A stretch of 64,000 nucleotides of DNA, taken from NCBI GenBank assembly GCA_947585115.1, contig CANPWW010000004.1:1-64000 (forward strand). The letters run 5' to 3'. The translations under genes and the position numbers were made by a program. Of the stretch, positions 8,011-17,148 are shown piece after piece. The notes beneath the pieces were generated by a model, which did not search any database, had not been told where the DNA came from, and worked only from the letters and a program-made list of their open reading frames with translations. This stretch comes from an uncultured Monoglobus sp. GTDB lineage: Bacteria > Bacillota > Clostridia > Monoglobales > Monoglobaceae. The number at the start of each line of letters is the position of its first letter. Within the stretch, counting starts at the first letter, position 1.

Positions 8011-8895
8011 CTAATATTGTTTGTTTTCCAAAATTTCTTTATACTGGGCCTTATAGCTTTCATGTCTGGATATGCTTATTTTTCCTTCGCTCAGCGCCTT
8101 TAGAACAGCGCAGTCCTTTTCGACCGTGTGGCTGCAGTCCGTAAATCCGCAGCTGCTTATATAAGGCTCAAATTCCGGGAAAAGCCCGCATAATTGTTTT
8201 TCGTCCATATCCGCGACTGAAAACGAACTGAATCCCGGCGTGTCGATAATATATCCGTCACCGCAGTCAAGCGGCATTAGCTCGCTGTGGCGCGTGGTGT
8301 GCCGACCGCGCTCGACTCTGTCGCTTACTTCGCCCGTTTTAAGCTCGGCATTCCTCAAAATTCTGTTAAGTATACTTGATTTTCCCACACCGGAATTGCC
8401 CGCGAAAACGGTCAATTCTCCGATAAGCATGTCGTTGAGCGTATCAACGTTTTCACCCGTCTCGGCGCTTAGGCATATTGTGTCAAAACCGGCGCGGCTG
8501 TATATGTCGTAATACTCGGCGCCGTCACTGAGGTCTGTCTTATTGATGCAAATTATGGGTTTTACCCCGGCGTACATCGCGGAAGTTACAAGCTTGTCCA
8601 CGGTGAAGAGATTCGGTTTCGGATTTACTACCGAAAACACGATCGCTATCCTTGATACATTTGCGACGGGAGGTCTTATAAGAGAATTTTTTCTTGGCAG
8701 TATCTCGCTTATAAGTCCGCTGTTTGATGCCGAGTCTATGCCGCATCTGACAATATCCCCAACCAAAGGTGTTATGCCGTCCCTGCGGAACCTGCCTCTT
8801 GCGCGGCACTCGTAAACCTTGCCGTCGGAGGATGCTATATAATAGAATCCCCCGACGCCTTTTGTAATTCTGCCTTCAATTTCGATGGTTGCCAT
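8011..8895 (-). CDS. rsgA: Ribosome small subunit GTPase RsgA
   Basis: 294 aa. Order of domains: N-terminal OB fold, circularly permuted GTPase (CINKTDLSD as G4 before the P-loop AGNSGVGKSSI, then DTPGFSSF as G3), and a C-terminal zinc knuckle C-x4-C-x-H-x5-C (CGFTDCSHTVEKDC). RsgA is a 30S assembly checkpoint GTPase. Its ATG overlaps the prkC stop by one base (TAATG), so translation is coupled. In B. subtilis the neighbouring kinase PrkC phosphorylates this GTPase (CpgA), which gives meaning to the conserved gene order. Confidence 0.95.
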   Translation of the reverse strand: MATIEIEGRITKGVGGFYYIASSDGKVYECRARGRFRRDGITPLVGDIVRCGIDSASNSGLISEILPRKNSLIRPPVANVSRIAIVFSVVNPKPNLFTVDKLVTSAMYAGVKPIICINKTDLSDGAEYYDIYSRAGFDTICLSAETGENVDTLNDMLIGELTVFAGNSGVGKSSILNRILRNAELKTGEVSDRVERGRHTTRHSELMPLDCGDGYIIDTPGFSSFSVADMDEKQLCGLFPEFEPYISSCGFTDCSHTVEKDCAVLKALSEGKISISRHESYKAQYKEILENKQY

Positions 8896-10781
8896 TAATC
8901 GATCAAACCGCCGTCAGCGCCTCCGCCGTCTTCGGAACCTCCGCCGCTGTCCAAATCGGCGGAATCCTCGGAGCCTCCTCCGCTGCCTGAATTACCGGAA
9001 TCCTCGGAGCCTCCGCCACTGCCGCTGTCGGAATCTTCGGAACCTCCGCCCGAGCCTCCAGAGCTTTCGCGCTCGGTATAAGAATCCGAATCGGATCTTG
9101 TATCGGATCTGTCGTTATCAATTTTTTCGGATGAAGCTTCCTCGTTTCTGTTATTGTTGGTGGTCGTATCAGATTCTGTTCTGCTGTTATTTTGTTTAAC
9201 TTCCTTTGTAGGCTCGGGAGTCTTTTCCGGACCGGAACTTACTGTCAGAGTTACCATATCGCCCGCCGCAAGCGCGCTGCCCGCTACGGGGGTCTGCTCA
9301 AACACAAGACCTTCCTTAACATCCGCGTTTACCTTTTCTATTTTTCCGCACTCCAGGCCCAGCTTCTCAAGATCGGCCTTTGCCTCGTCGTATGACATGC
9401 CTGAATAACTTTTAAGCGTTATTGACGAACTGCCTGAACTGGTTATTACTCTTATTATAATATTGTCTCTGTTCGCAACGGTCGTTCCGGAGCTCGGAGA
9501 CTGTTCGAGTATGGTTCCGACAGGCTGAGTGCTTTCGGTTTTGCTCTGCTCAAGAATACTGAATGTTTTGCCGTATTCGGACTGAGCATCTTTAAGAGTT
9601 TTACCCACAAGGTTGGGAATCGAAATCGTGTCGGATGATGTCATGAATATTCCGAAACCGTCAGTCACCGCGAAAGCTACCGCTATACCCGCCGCGAGAA
9701 CAGCAAGAGCTGAAATAAAAGCAACAAACGCGATTTTGCGCTCTTTTTTCTTTTTTATTCTTCTCGCTCTTTTCTCGTTAAGTCTCTCCATAGCCTCAAA
9801 CTCCTTGTCCTGCTTGTCGTAATCGTCAAGATCAATACCTGGAATTCTGCTGCCAAGACTGCCGTCACTGTTTATCGACGGCAATTTGACCGTGTTGGAG
9901 CCCGAGGCCGAATTTGCCGAGCGCGGCTTTCTCTTATTATAAACCTGAATATCGGGATCAATAAGAACTTTATTGATATCCGAAATCATATCGGTGATAG
10001 ACGAGTATCTGCTGTTTTGCTCTTTCGTCATAGCTTTCATAACAACAGCCTCGAGAGCCTTTGGGACATCGGGATTGATCTCGGTTATAGGCGTCGGCGT
10101 TTCCTGCAAATGCTTGATGGCGATCGCCACAGCCGTGCTGTCGTCAAACGGGAGCGTTCCCGTGAGCATCTCGTACATAACAACGCCCATGGAATAAATA
10201 TCGGTGCGCTCGTCCGTGTATCCGCCTCTCGCCTGCTCGGGCGAAAGATAATGCGCGGTGCCGATCGTATTGTTGCTCGCCATGGTTGTCGTCGCCTGAG
10301 TTGCGGCGCGCGCGATCCCGAAATCGGTTATTTTGAGAACGCCGTCGGGAGCCATTATTATATTCTGCGGCTTAATATCACGGTGAATAACCGAATTATT
10401 GTGGGCCTCTTCAATACCCTCGCATATCTGAAGCGCGAATTCCGCCGCCTTGCGCCAGGGAATAACTTCCACGCGCTCAATGTAATCCTTTAGAGTCTCG
10501 CCCTCGATATATTCCATAACGATATAGTACATGCCGTCTTCACAGCCGACATCGTAAATTGAAACAATATGGGGATTCGAAAGGCTGGCGGCCGCCTGCG
10601 CCTCGGTGTTAAAGCGTCTAACAAACTCTTTGTCGTCCTTATAGTCGTCTTTCAGAACTTTGACGGCCACATATCGGTTAAGGAGTTTATCTTTGGATTT
10701 GTAAACGCGCGCCATGCCGCCCTTTCCGATTTCCTCGATGATTTCATATCTCCCTGCTATCATTTTACCAATCATATTCAT
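8895..10781 (-). CDS. prkC: PASTA-domain Ser/Thr protein kinase PrkC
   Basis: 628 aa. Kinase domain about 9-275 with Gly loop GKGGMARV, VAVK (K41), HRDIKPQN (D135) and DFG (D153). A basic juxtamembrane stretch (RRIKKKKERK) precedes one transmembrane helix at about 350-371. Outside are two PASTA domains (about 385-446 and 452-516), which bind muropeptides; three or more are common in Firmicutes. A low-complexity tail (about 520-628) ends with four copies of an SGGGSED unit. The kinase senses cell-wall fragments and controls growth, wall metabolism and spore exit. ATG 10781 overlaps prpC by 4 nt with GAGGAGG upstream; a second in-frame ATG lies 6 nt later. Confidence 0.95.
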   Translation of the reverse strand: MNMIGKMIAGRYEIIEEIGKGGMARVYKSKDKLLNRYVAVKVLKDDYKDDKEFVRRFNTEAQAAASLSNPHIVSIYDVGCEDGMYYIVMEYIEGETLKDYIERVEVIPWRKAAEFALQICEGIEEAHNNSVIHRDIKPQNIIMAPDGVLKITDFGIARAATQATTTMASNNTIGTAHYLSPEQARGGYTDERTDIYSMGVVMYEMLTGTLPFDDSTAVAIAIKHLQETPTPITEINPDVPKALEAVVMKAMTKEQNSRYSSITDMISDINKVLIDPDIQVYNKRKPRSANSASGSNTVKLPSINSDGSLGSRIPGIDLDDYDKQDKEFEAMERLNEKRARRIKKKKERKIAFVAFISALAVLAAGIAVAFAVTDGFGIFMTSSDTISIPNLVGKTLKDAQSEYGKTFSILEQSKTESTQPVGTILEQSPSSGTTVANRDNIIIRVITSSGSSSITLKSYSGMSYDEAKADLEKLGLECGKIEKVNADVKEGLVFEQTPVAGSALAAGDMVTLTVSSGPEKTPEPTKEVKQNNSRTESDTTTNNNRNEEASSEKIDNDRSDTRSDSDSYTERESSGGSGGGSEDSDSGSGGGSEDSGNSGSGGGSEDSADLDSGGGSEDGGGADGGLID

Positions 10782-11539
10782 ATAGCACTTTCCTCCTCAA
10801 GAATTCGTATAACGATAACCGTTATATTATCCAGACCGCCGTTCTCTTTTGCCAGGTCCATAAGCTTTTCCGCGGTTTCTCTCGAACTTCCGCCCTGCCT
10901 CACGACGCTCAAAATAACGTTATCTTCAACCATTCCGGATAGTCCGTCGCTGCACATTATGATGCTGTCACCCGGTTTGTATTCATACTCAAAAATATCG
11001 GCCTTCGTTGTCTCGTCGCTTCCCACGGCTCTGGTAATAATATTTTTCTGCGGATGTATTCTTGCCTCTTCTTTTGTGATCGTTCCGCACTCGACCATTT
11101 CCTCAACAACCGAATGATCGACCGTTATTTGATATATCTCGTTATTACGGCAGGCGTAAGCCCTGCTGTCGCCTATGTTCGCGATAAAACCCTCGCCGTC
11201 CGCGAAGGCGCAGACAACCGCCGTTGTGCCCATTCCGCTGCGTGTTATATCCTCACGGGACATTTTATATATGCTTGCGTTGGCGTCCGAGAGCGCGTCA
11301 TTTATATGCCTCGGAACGTCGGACGGCGGACTGTCGGATAAAATGCCGATCAGCGAGTTTGTTATATAATCAACCGCGAGCTTGCTCGCGACCTCGCCGG
11401 CATTATGTCCGCCCATACCGTCAGCCACCACGCAGAAACCGGGCTCCGTGCCGTTTTCAAAGCCGCAGATAATGTAACTGTCCTCGTTCAGTTCTCTGAC
11501 GCAGCCGGTGTCGGTAACACCATAAACATCAAATCTCAA
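10778..11539 (-). CDS. prpC: PP2C-family protein phosphatase (PrpC/Stp)
   Basis: 253 aa. PP2C motifs in order: VRELNEDSYI, CVVADGMGGHNAGEVAS (metal-binding Asp/Gly), GMGTTAVV, NIGDSRAYACRN, TRAVGSDE, MCSDGLSGM and GGLDNITVIVI. It removes phosphate from Ser/Thr residues phosphorylated by PrkC and needs Mn/Mg. The start appears to be TTG 11539 inside the end of rlmN (4-nt overlap), with GGAGG 9 nt upstream; the nearby ATG is in another frame and closes at once. Its stop overlaps the prkC start, which keeps kinase and phosphatase production linked. Confidence 0.95.
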   Translation of the reverse strand: MRFDVYGVTDTGCVRELNEDSYIICGFENGTEPGFCVVADGMGGHNAGEVASKLAVDYITNSLIGILSDSPPSDVPRHINDALSDANASIYKMSREDITRSGMGTTAVVCAFADGEGFIANIGDSRAYACRNNEIYQITVDHSVVEEMVECGTITKEEARIHPQKNIITRAVGSDETTKADIFEYEYKPGDSIIMCSDGLSGMVEDNVILSVVRQGGSSRETAEKLMDLAKENGGLDNITVIVIRILEEESAI

Positions 11540-12588
11540 TGTTCATTACCTCCATTCTGCTCAAGATTATGCGTTGAGCGCAGCTGCCCGCAGGCAGCCG
11601 AAATATCGCTTCCCATCTCGCGCCGCACGGTAGCCGGTATTCCCTTTGACGCGAGAATTTCCGAAAACATCCGAACTGACTCGGAACCGGGCGGCGAAAA
11701 TCCGGTGCCGTCAACACTGTTCACCGGAATTAAATTAACATGGCAAAGCATGCCTTTAAGCAATTTTGCAAGTTCTCTCGCTTTATCGGCGCCGTCGCTG
11801 ACCCCGTCAATCAGGGTATATTCAAAAGTCAGTCGGCGCCCCGTTCTCTCTATGTAATATCGGCAGGCGGGAATAAGCTTCTCAAGATTATATTTCCTGT
11901 TGATCGGCATTATTTTATTTCTCGCCATATCGTTTGCCGCGTGCAACGACACGGCAAGGGTGATCTGAAGCCGCATATCGGCAAGCTCATAAATTTTCGG
12001 AACAATTCCGCACGTCGACACGGTTATATGCCTTTGTCCTATTCCGAGGCCCAAAGGCTCGTTTACGTTTTTTATAAAAGCTGTCACATTTTCAAAATTA
12101 TCAAGCGGCTCGCCGACGCCCATAATGACAATATTCGAGATCCGTTCGCCAAGGTCGCGCTCGACGGTAATTATCTGGTCAATGATCTCGCCGGAGCTTA
12201 AACTGCGAATTTTGCCTCCGATCGTGGAAGCGCAGAATTTGCAGCCCATAGCGCAGCCAACCTGGCTTGAAACGCATAACGAATATCCGTGCTTGTATTT
12301 CATCAGCACCGACTCAATAAAATTTCCGTCACCTAATTTTAACAAATATCTGCGTGTCCCGTCAAGACTTGAGACAAATCTTTTTTGAATAATCATTGTG
12401 TTTATTTCACAAATCTCTTCCAGCTTTTCACGCAGTGCTTTTGGTATATTCGTCATTTCGTCAAAACTTGAAACTTTTTCATATAACCATTTGTATATCT
12501 GTTTTGCTCTGAATTCAGGCTCGCCAAGCGACACAACAAAATTCTCAAGTTCAGAGAGCGAAAAATCTTTGAGTTTGATTTTTTCCAT
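11536..12588 (-). CDS. rlmN: Dual-specificity 23S rRNA/tRNA C2-adenosine methyltransferase RlmN
   Basis: 350 aa radical-SAM enzyme. The iron-sulphur motif CAMGCKFCAS (CxxxCxxC), GEIIDQI, NIVIMGVGEPLDN and the C-terminal catalytic Cys region ISAACGQL are all present. It methylates C2 of an adenosine in 23S rRNA and in some tRNAs, using two cysteines and two SAM molecules. The start ATG 12588 has CGGAG 7 nt upstream. It lies between rsmB (50 bp upstream) and prpC (overlap), as in many Clostridia. Confidence 0.95.
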   Translation of the reverse strand: MEKIKLKDFSLSELENFVVSLGEPEFRAKQIYKWLYEKVSSFDEMTNIPKALREKLEEICEINTMIIQKRFVSSLDGTRRYLLKLGDGNFIESVLMKYKHGYSLCVSSQVGCAMGCKFCASTIGGKIRSLSSGEIIDQIITVERDLGERISNIVIMGVGEPLDNFENVTAFIKNVNEPLGLGIGQRHITVSTCGIVPKIYELADMRLQITLAVSLHAANDMARNKIMPINRKYNLEKLIPACRYYIERTGRRLTFEYTLIDGVSDGADKARELAKLLKGMLCHVNLIPVNSVDGTGFSPPGSESVRMFSEILASKGIPATVRREMGSDISAACGQLRSTHNLEQNGGNEH

Positions 12589-12638
12589 ATATTCTCCGTT
12601 CCGCCGCGATAAAATCGGCTTTTAAAACGCTCGGCAGC

Positions 12639-13922
12639 CTATGTTTTGAAAAGTTTCGCGATATAGAATCCGCTGCCTTCGGTTTCGTGGGTGAGCAATG
12701 TTTTTTGTGAAACAAGCTTGAAATCGCTGTGCTTCTCAAGGAACCGCTCAATTTGTCTTTCGTTTTCGGCTTTTAAGATCGTGCATGTGCTGTATACCAT
12801 AATTCCGCCGCTTTTGACGTATTTAGCCGCAGTTTCAAGCAGCCCGCGCTGTATTTTTACAAGCTCCTCAATATCGCCCTCTCTGCGCGTCCACCTGATA
12901 TCGGGTTTTGAATGTATAACTCCGAGCCCCGAACATGGAGCGTCAAGAAGCACGCGATCAGCCTTGCCTATATAATCGGAAACGGGGACGGAAGCGTCGA
13001 GGGCCTCGGCGGTAATGATGTCTATCCCGAGTCTTTCGGCGGCTGCGTTTATAAGTCCTATCTTATGTTTGTGAATATCAAAGGCGCGTATCTCGCCTCG
13101 GTTATCCATAAGCTCGGCGATATGAGTTGTTTTTCCGCCCGGAGCCGCGCACATATCTATCACAAACATTCCGGGTTTCGGTTCAAGCGCGAGAGTCGCC
13201 AGCTGGGAACTTCGGTTCTGTACAGTAAACAATCCGTTTTTGTATGTATCCGACTCGGAAATATTCAGGCCGCCGTGAACCTTGAAACATCCTTCTATCT
13301 CCGAATCCGGCTCGGCGCTTATGCCGTCCGCTTTAATCAGAGCGATAAAATTATCACGCTTTTTAAGTCGGTTTTGCCGAATGTACGGCGGATATGCCTT
13401 ATTTGCTGCGGAAAGTATTTTCTCGCAGGTATCTGTCCCGTAATCGGATATGATATGCTCGACTATCCATTTCGGAAACGAGAGCGTTATCGATAAATAC
13501 TCGGCCTCGTCGTCGGCGCGGTCTGGGTATACGATGTCATTTTTGCCTCTGCACAGGCTCCGCAGCACCCCGTTCACAAAACCGCGGGAGCGCCCCGCGA
13601 ATTTGCGCGCAAGCTTCACGGATTCGTCGCACGCTGCCGAATCGGGAACGCGGTCAAGCATGATTATCTGAAACGCGCCGATTTCGAGTATTGTTCTGAC
13701 CTGAGCCGACATTTTCCTGATTTTTATCTTCGAAAACCGGGAGATCACATAATCAAGCAGAAGTCTGTTTTTAAGGCAGCCGTAGGTCAGCTCCGTGGCG
13801 AACGAGCGCTCAAGCCCGCTGATATCGTTTTGCGAAAACACCTCGTTCAGCGCCATGTTTATATATGTTTTGCCGCGCTCAAACTTGATCAAAGCCAGAA
13901 ACGCGGCCTCTCTTCCGTTCAT
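12639..13922 (-). CDS. rsmB: 16S rRNA (cytosine-967-C5)-methyltransferase RsmB
   Basis: 427 aa. An N-terminal NusB-like RNA-binding domain (about 1-135, with RSFATELTYGCLKNR) is followed by a Rossmann methyltransferase domain with MCAAPGGKTTHIAELM (SAM motif), DAPCSGLGVIHSKPDIRW (motif IV with the PC catalytic Cys) and YSTCTI (motif VI Cys). The enzyme makes m5C967 in 16S rRNA. It lies 4 nt after the zinc metallopeptidase stop-to-start in the same operon. Confidence 0.95.
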   Translation of the reverse strand: MNGREAAFLALIKFERGKTYINMALNEVFSQNDISGLERSFATELTYGCLKNRLLLDYVISRFSKIKIRKMSAQVRTILEIGAFQIIMLDRVPDSAACDESVKLARKFAGRSRGFVNGVLRSLCRGKNDIVYPDRADDEAEYLSITLSFPKWIVEHIISDYGTDTCEKILSAANKAYPPYIRQNRLKKRDNFIALIKADGISAEPDSEIEGCFKVHGGLNISESDTYKNGLFTVQNRSSQLATLALEPKPGMFVIDMCAAPGGKTTHIAELMDNRGEIRAFDIHKHKIGLINAAAERLGIDIITAEALDASVPVSDYIGKADRVLLDAPCSGLGVIHSKPDIRWTRREGDIEELVKIQRGLLETAAKYVKSGGIMVYSTCTILKAENERQIERFLEKHSDFKLVSQKTLLTHETEGSGFYIAKLFKT

Positions 13923-13926
13923 ATTA

Positions 13927-14634
13927 TCAATCCCGTCTTGAGTTGCGCGAGATAAGGATCAGGCGCAGCAGGGTCATCAGCGCGCTGAACGCGGCTGCCA
14001 CATAGGTCATAGCGGCGGCAGACAAAACCTTTTTCGCTCCGCTGAGCTCCTGCGGGCTCAGCATGTTGTAAGATTCAAGTGTTTTGAGCGCCCTGCCGCT
14101 GGCGTTGAACTCAACCGGAAGCGTGATAAGCTGAAAAACGACCGTAGCGCAGTAAAGCAGGATCCCGATATCAATGATGATCGGGGCGATGCCGCCGAAA
14201 GCGGTCAGTATAAATCCGATCAGAATAATCGGCATCGACAGTTTGCTGCATATGTTTACAGCGGGATATATGCCGTTTCTGACGCGTATCGGTCCGTATC
14301 CGGTGGCGTACTGAACAGCGTGTCCGCACTCGTGCGCGGCGACTCCGATAGCGCCGATACTGTTGCTCGCATAAGTCGAATCAGACAGGCTCACAACATT
14401 GGTGCGCGGGTCAAAGTTGTCGGTCAGGTTTCCGGGTATATGCTGAACGCGCACGTTCCTGAGACCGTTGCGGTCGAGTATAAGACGAGCCGCCTCGGCG
14501 CCGGTCATTCCGCGCATGTTGATAACTTTTGAATATTTATTAAATGTGCTTGACACCCTGGCTTGAGCCCACATTGCCAATATGATCGCAGGTATGAGCA
14601 AAATTACCGTAGGGTCAAAATATCCTAAATACAT
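13927..14634 (-). CDS. Membrane zinc metallopeptidase, YugP type
   Basis: 235 aa. It begins with a membrane helix (MYLGYFDPTVILLIPAIILAMWAQ) and carries the zincin motif AHECGHAVQY (HExxH-like, here HECGH), followed by three or four more hydrophobic segments (for example SMPIILIGFILTAFG and IIIDIGILLYCATVVFQLI). This is the arrangement of the YugP/Zn_peptidase_2 family, found in the fmt-rsmB-rlmN-prkC block of Firmicutes. The substrate is unknown. GAAGGAGG precedes ATG 14634. Confidence 0.9.
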   Translation of the reverse strand: MYLGYFDPTVILLIPAIILAMWAQARVSSTFNKYSKVINMRGMTGAEAARLILDRNGLRNVRVQHIPGNLTDNFDPRTNVVSLSDSTYASNSIGAIGVAAHECGHAVQYATGYGPIRVRNGIYPAVNICSKLSMPIILIGFILTAFGGIAPIIIDIGILLYCATVVFQLITLPVEFNASGRALKTLESYNMLSPQELSGAKKVLSAAAMTYVAAAFSALMTLLRLILISRNSRRD

Positions 14635-14673
14635 AATAATCCTCCTTCGCTTTTGTTTCTATATCGTCACAAT

Positions 14674-15597
14674 TTATTTTAATATCTCGCCGACCTCTAT
14701 GCTGTGTCCGTTTAAATAGCTTTCGGCGGACATCCGCTTGCCGCCTCTCATCTGAAGCTCCTCAATAAGCACGCTTCCGTTTCGGCACGCGATCTCTATC
14801 TTTTTGTCACGAAGTCCTAGAACCACGCCGGGAACGCCGTCACCGTCGGACTCGGCGGCTCTGAATATCTTCATGATCTCGCCCTTATATTCCGAATATG
14901 CTGTCGGCCAAGGGTTGACGCCTCGGATAAGATTTATGATTTCCCCGCTTGTTTTGGTCCAGTCTATATGTCCCGTGGACTTTTCCATCATCGGCGCGTA
15001 GGTTGCAGCCTCATCGTCCTGCTTTATTCTGGGAGCTGTACCGTTTTCCAGAGCTTCGATAGTCTTAACTATAAGCTCTCCGCCGAGCCGCGCGAGACGG
15101 TCAAAAAGCTCTCCCGCAGTCTCTGCCGCGCCTATCTCAACTTCTTCTTTAAGAATAATATCTCCGGTATCAAGTTCTCTGGCCATATGCATTGTGGTGA
15201 CCCCGGTGATCTTATCCCCGTTTATAATGCACCGCTGGATAGGCGCCGCGCCGCGGTATTTCGGAAGCAGCGAGCCGTGAACATTTACGCACCCGTACTT
15301 CGGAAAGTCGAGAATGTACCCGGGCAGGATTTTACCGTACGCGGCCACAACAATTATATCCGGACTCAGCTCTTTGAGCGTATCAAGAAACGCGTGATTT
15401 TTCAGAGTTTCGGGTTGATAGACAGGAACTCCGATTTTCTGCGCCGCGATCTTTATATCGGTCGGCTGCGTTTTGTGGCCCCTGCCTTTCGGCCTGTCTG
15501 GCTGAGAAACCGCGGCCACTATCTCGTGCCCGGCCTCCGCGATCGCTTCAAGCGACGGCACCGCGAAATCCGGTGTTCCCATAAACAATACTCTCAT
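14674..15597 (-). CDS. fmt: Methionyl-tRNA formyltransferase
   Basis: 307 aa, normal length. Motifs: RVLFMGTPDFAVPSLEAI, the formyl-folate site VNVHGSLLPKYRGAAPIQ (catalytic His and nearby Asn), TGVTTMHMARELDTGDI, and a C-terminal OB-like tRNA-binding domain (MIEKSTG through EELQMRGGKRM region). It formylates initiator Met-tRNA. The ribosome binding site GGAGGT is next to ATG 15597. In most Firmicutes def (and often priA) precede fmt; here fmt is the first gene of the block, behind its own promoter. Confidence 0.95.
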   Translation of the reverse strand: MRVLFMGTPDFAVPSLEAIAEAGHEIVAAVSQPDRPKGRGHKTQPTDIKIAAQKIGVPVYQPETLKNHAFLDTLKELSPDIIVVAAYGKILPGYILDFPKYGCVNVHGSLLPKYRGAAPIQRCIINGDKITGVTTMHMARELDTGDIILKEEVEIGAAETAGELFDRLARLGGELIVKTIEALENGTAPRIKQDDEAATYAPMMEKSTGHIDWTKTSGEIINLIRGVNPWPTAYSEYKGEIMKIFRAAESDGDGVPGVVLGLRDKKIEIACRNGSVLIEELQMRGGKRMSAESYLNGHSIEVGEILK

Positions 15598-15626
15598 GTA
15601 TACCTCCGGTATGATTTTTCTGATTT

Positions 15627-15654
15627 TCTGATATTAATATTCTGATATTAATAT
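15627..15654. repeat. Perfect tandem duplication of 14 bp in the fmt leader
   Basis: TCTGATATTAATAT occurs twice without gap (15627-15640 and 15641-15654). It lies just downstream of the fmt -10 element on the minus strand, so the transcript would begin within it. The unit holds the palindrome ATATTAATAT. Confidence 0.8.
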
Positions 15655-15683
15655 ATTATACTACATTCAAATAAATTTATCAA
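15655..15683 (-). promoter_or_regulatory. Vegetative promoter of the fmt-to-thiN operon
   Basis: On the minus strand TTGATA (15683-15678), a 17-bp spacer and a consensus TATAAT (15660-15655). The predicted leader is about 50 nt. Confidence 0.75.
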
Positions 15684-15699
15684 GACAATTATACTATTA

Positions 15700-15729
15700 T
15701 TGACAATTTTATTAAAATTGTGGTAGTAT
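15700..15729 (+). promoter_or_regulatory. Promoter of hisH-hisF-folC with a palindromic operator-like site
   Basis: TTGACA (15700-15705), an 18-bp spacer and TAGTAT (15724-15729). A perfect 19-bp palindrome ACAATTTTA-T-TAAAATTGT covers 15703-15721, filling the space between -35 and -10. A protein bound here would block RNA polymerase, so it is a likely operator. Confidence 0.75.
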
Positions 15730-15747
15730 AGACCTGAGGTGACACAC

Positions 15748-16353
15748 ATGATTGCTATAATTGACTACGGAGCGGGCAACCTGCGCTCCGTTGAAAAGGC
15801 TTTGGAGTATCTCGGATTTAAGGCTAAAATCACATCCGATCCAAAAGAAATATTAAATTCGGACAAAATGATCCTTCCGGGCGTCGGGGCTTTCGGCGTC
15901 TGCATGGAGTCGATAAAAAACGCGCGGCTTGACGACTGCATACGCGAAGCGATCGCGCATAACAAGCCGTTTTTCGGCATCTGTCTGGGGCTCCAGCTGC
16001 TTTTTGACGAGAGCGACGAGTCGCCGGGCGCCGAAGGCTTGTCAATATTCGAGGGCGGAAACAAAAGGATAAGCGCATCGGAAGGGCTAAAGATCCCCCA
16101 TATGGGCTGGAACTCGATAACATATGACAAAAGCTGCCCGGTTTTTGACGGGATCGGCGATGAGCCTTATATGTATTTTGTACATTCATATCACATTGCG
16201 CCGAATGATGAGAGCATAGTTTGCGCGCACACCGAATACGGCGCAAAAATTCCCGTTGCGGTGCATAAAAATAATATTTTCGCCACTCAGTTCCATCCGG
16301 AAAAAAGCGGAGACACCGGACTTGTTATACTCAAAAATTTCGGAAGCCTGTAA
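15748..16353 (+). CDS. hisH: Imidazole glycerol phosphate synthase, glutaminase subunit HisH
   Basis: 201 aa from ATG 15748 (GAGGTGA upstream; a GTG at 15739 is inside that site). Class I glutamine amidotransferase: it begins [14 protein letters not shown], has the PGVGAFG oxyanion region, the nucleophile loop [10 protein letters not shown] with Cys near residue 80, and the His/Glu pair in [10 protein letters not shown] near the C-terminus. It supplies ammonia to HisF for the fifth step of histidine synthesis, linked to purine recycling through AICAR. hisF follows after 14 nt. No other his gene is in the window. Confidence 0.95.
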   Translation: MIAIIDYGAGNLRSVEKALEYLGFKAKITSDPKEILNSDKMILPGVGAFGVCMESIKNARLDDCIREAIAHNKPFFGICLGLQLLFDESDESPGAEGLSIFEGGNKRISASEGLKIPHMGWNSITYDKSCPVFDGIGDEPYMYFVHSYHIAPNDESIVCAHTEYGAKIPVAVHKNNIFATQFHPEKSGDTGLVILKNFGSL

Positions 16354-16367
16354 AGGAGGTTTGCTTT

Positions 16368-17144
16368 ATGCTTGCAAAACGTATTATCCCCTGTCTTGAC
16401 GTTAAAAACGGACGGGTTGTAAAGGGAGTTAACTTTATAAATCTTATAGACGCCGGAGACCCGGTGGAAGTAGCGAAGGTTTACAACAAAGCGGGCGCGG
16501 ACGAGCTTGTTTTTCTGGATATAACCGCCACGCACGAGGCTCGCGGCACGGTGATAGAAATGGCTAAAAGAGTAGCCGAGACCGTGTTTATCCCGTTTAC
16601 CGTCGGCGGCGGCATAAAAACCGTCGACGACTTTCGGGAACTGCTGCTTCAGGGAGCCGATAAGATCTCGATCAATTCATCGGCGATACGAAATCCGCGG
16701 CTCATATCGGACGCCGCCGAAAAATTCGGCAGTCAGTGCGTTGTTGTCGCGATAGACGCGAAGCGGCGCGAGGACAGTAACGCTGCCGAGCCTCGGTGGA
16801 ACGTATATATAAACGGCGGCAGGATAGACACCGGGCTTGACGCGGTTGAATGGGCAAAGCGCGCCGAATCACTCGGCGCGGGCGAGATATTGCTGACATC
16901 AATGGACTGTGACGGAACAAAGGCCGGCTATGACATTGAACTGACGCGCGCGATTGCCGAAAGCGTGTCGATACCCGTCATAGCGTCGGGCGGAGCGGGA
17001 ACACCGGAGCATTTTAAAGACGCTTTGACCGAAGGAAAAGCGGACGCCGCGCTCGCTGCCTCCCTCTTCCACTTCCGCGAAATTGAAATAGGCGACCTCA
17101 AAGATTATCTCAGATCTGAGGGAGTGCCCGTGAGACGGAGCTGA
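16368..17144 (+). CDS. hisF: Imidazole glycerol phosphate synthase, cyclase subunit HisF
   Basis: 258 aa TIM barrel. [20 protein letters not shown] opens the protein; [35 protein letters not shown] and [13 protein letters not shown] are canonical HisF motifs, with the catalytic Asp residues in CLDV and SMDCDG. It closes the imidazole ring with ammonia from HisH. The ribosome binding site is AAAGGAGG. The residues match the biosynthetic enzyme, not the diverged sugar-amidotransferase paralogues (WbuZ/PseA types). Confidence 0.95.
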   Translation: MLAKRIIPCLDVKNGRVVKGVNFINLIDAGDPVEVAKVYNKAGADELVFLDITATHEARGTVIEMAKRVAETVFIPFTVGGGIKTVDDFRELLLQGADKISINSSAIRNPRLISDAAEKFGSQCVVVAIDAKRREDSNAAEPRWNVYINGGRIDTGLDAVEWAKRAESLGAGEILLTSMDCDGTKAGYDIELTRAIAESVSIPVIASGGAGTPEHFKDALTEGKADAALAASLFHFREIEIGDLKDYLRSEGVPVRRS

Positions 17145-17148
17145 TATA

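Noticed and set aside
8885-9199. Arg-rich 104-aa plus-strand frame with repeats
   Set aside because: It is the antisense of the SGGGSED repeat region of prkC; the repeats come from that coding sequence.
16368-17144. HisF paralogue for surface-sugar amidation (WbuZ/PseA type)
   Set aside because: The motifs are canonical for biosynthetic HisF, and no sugar gene is adjacent.
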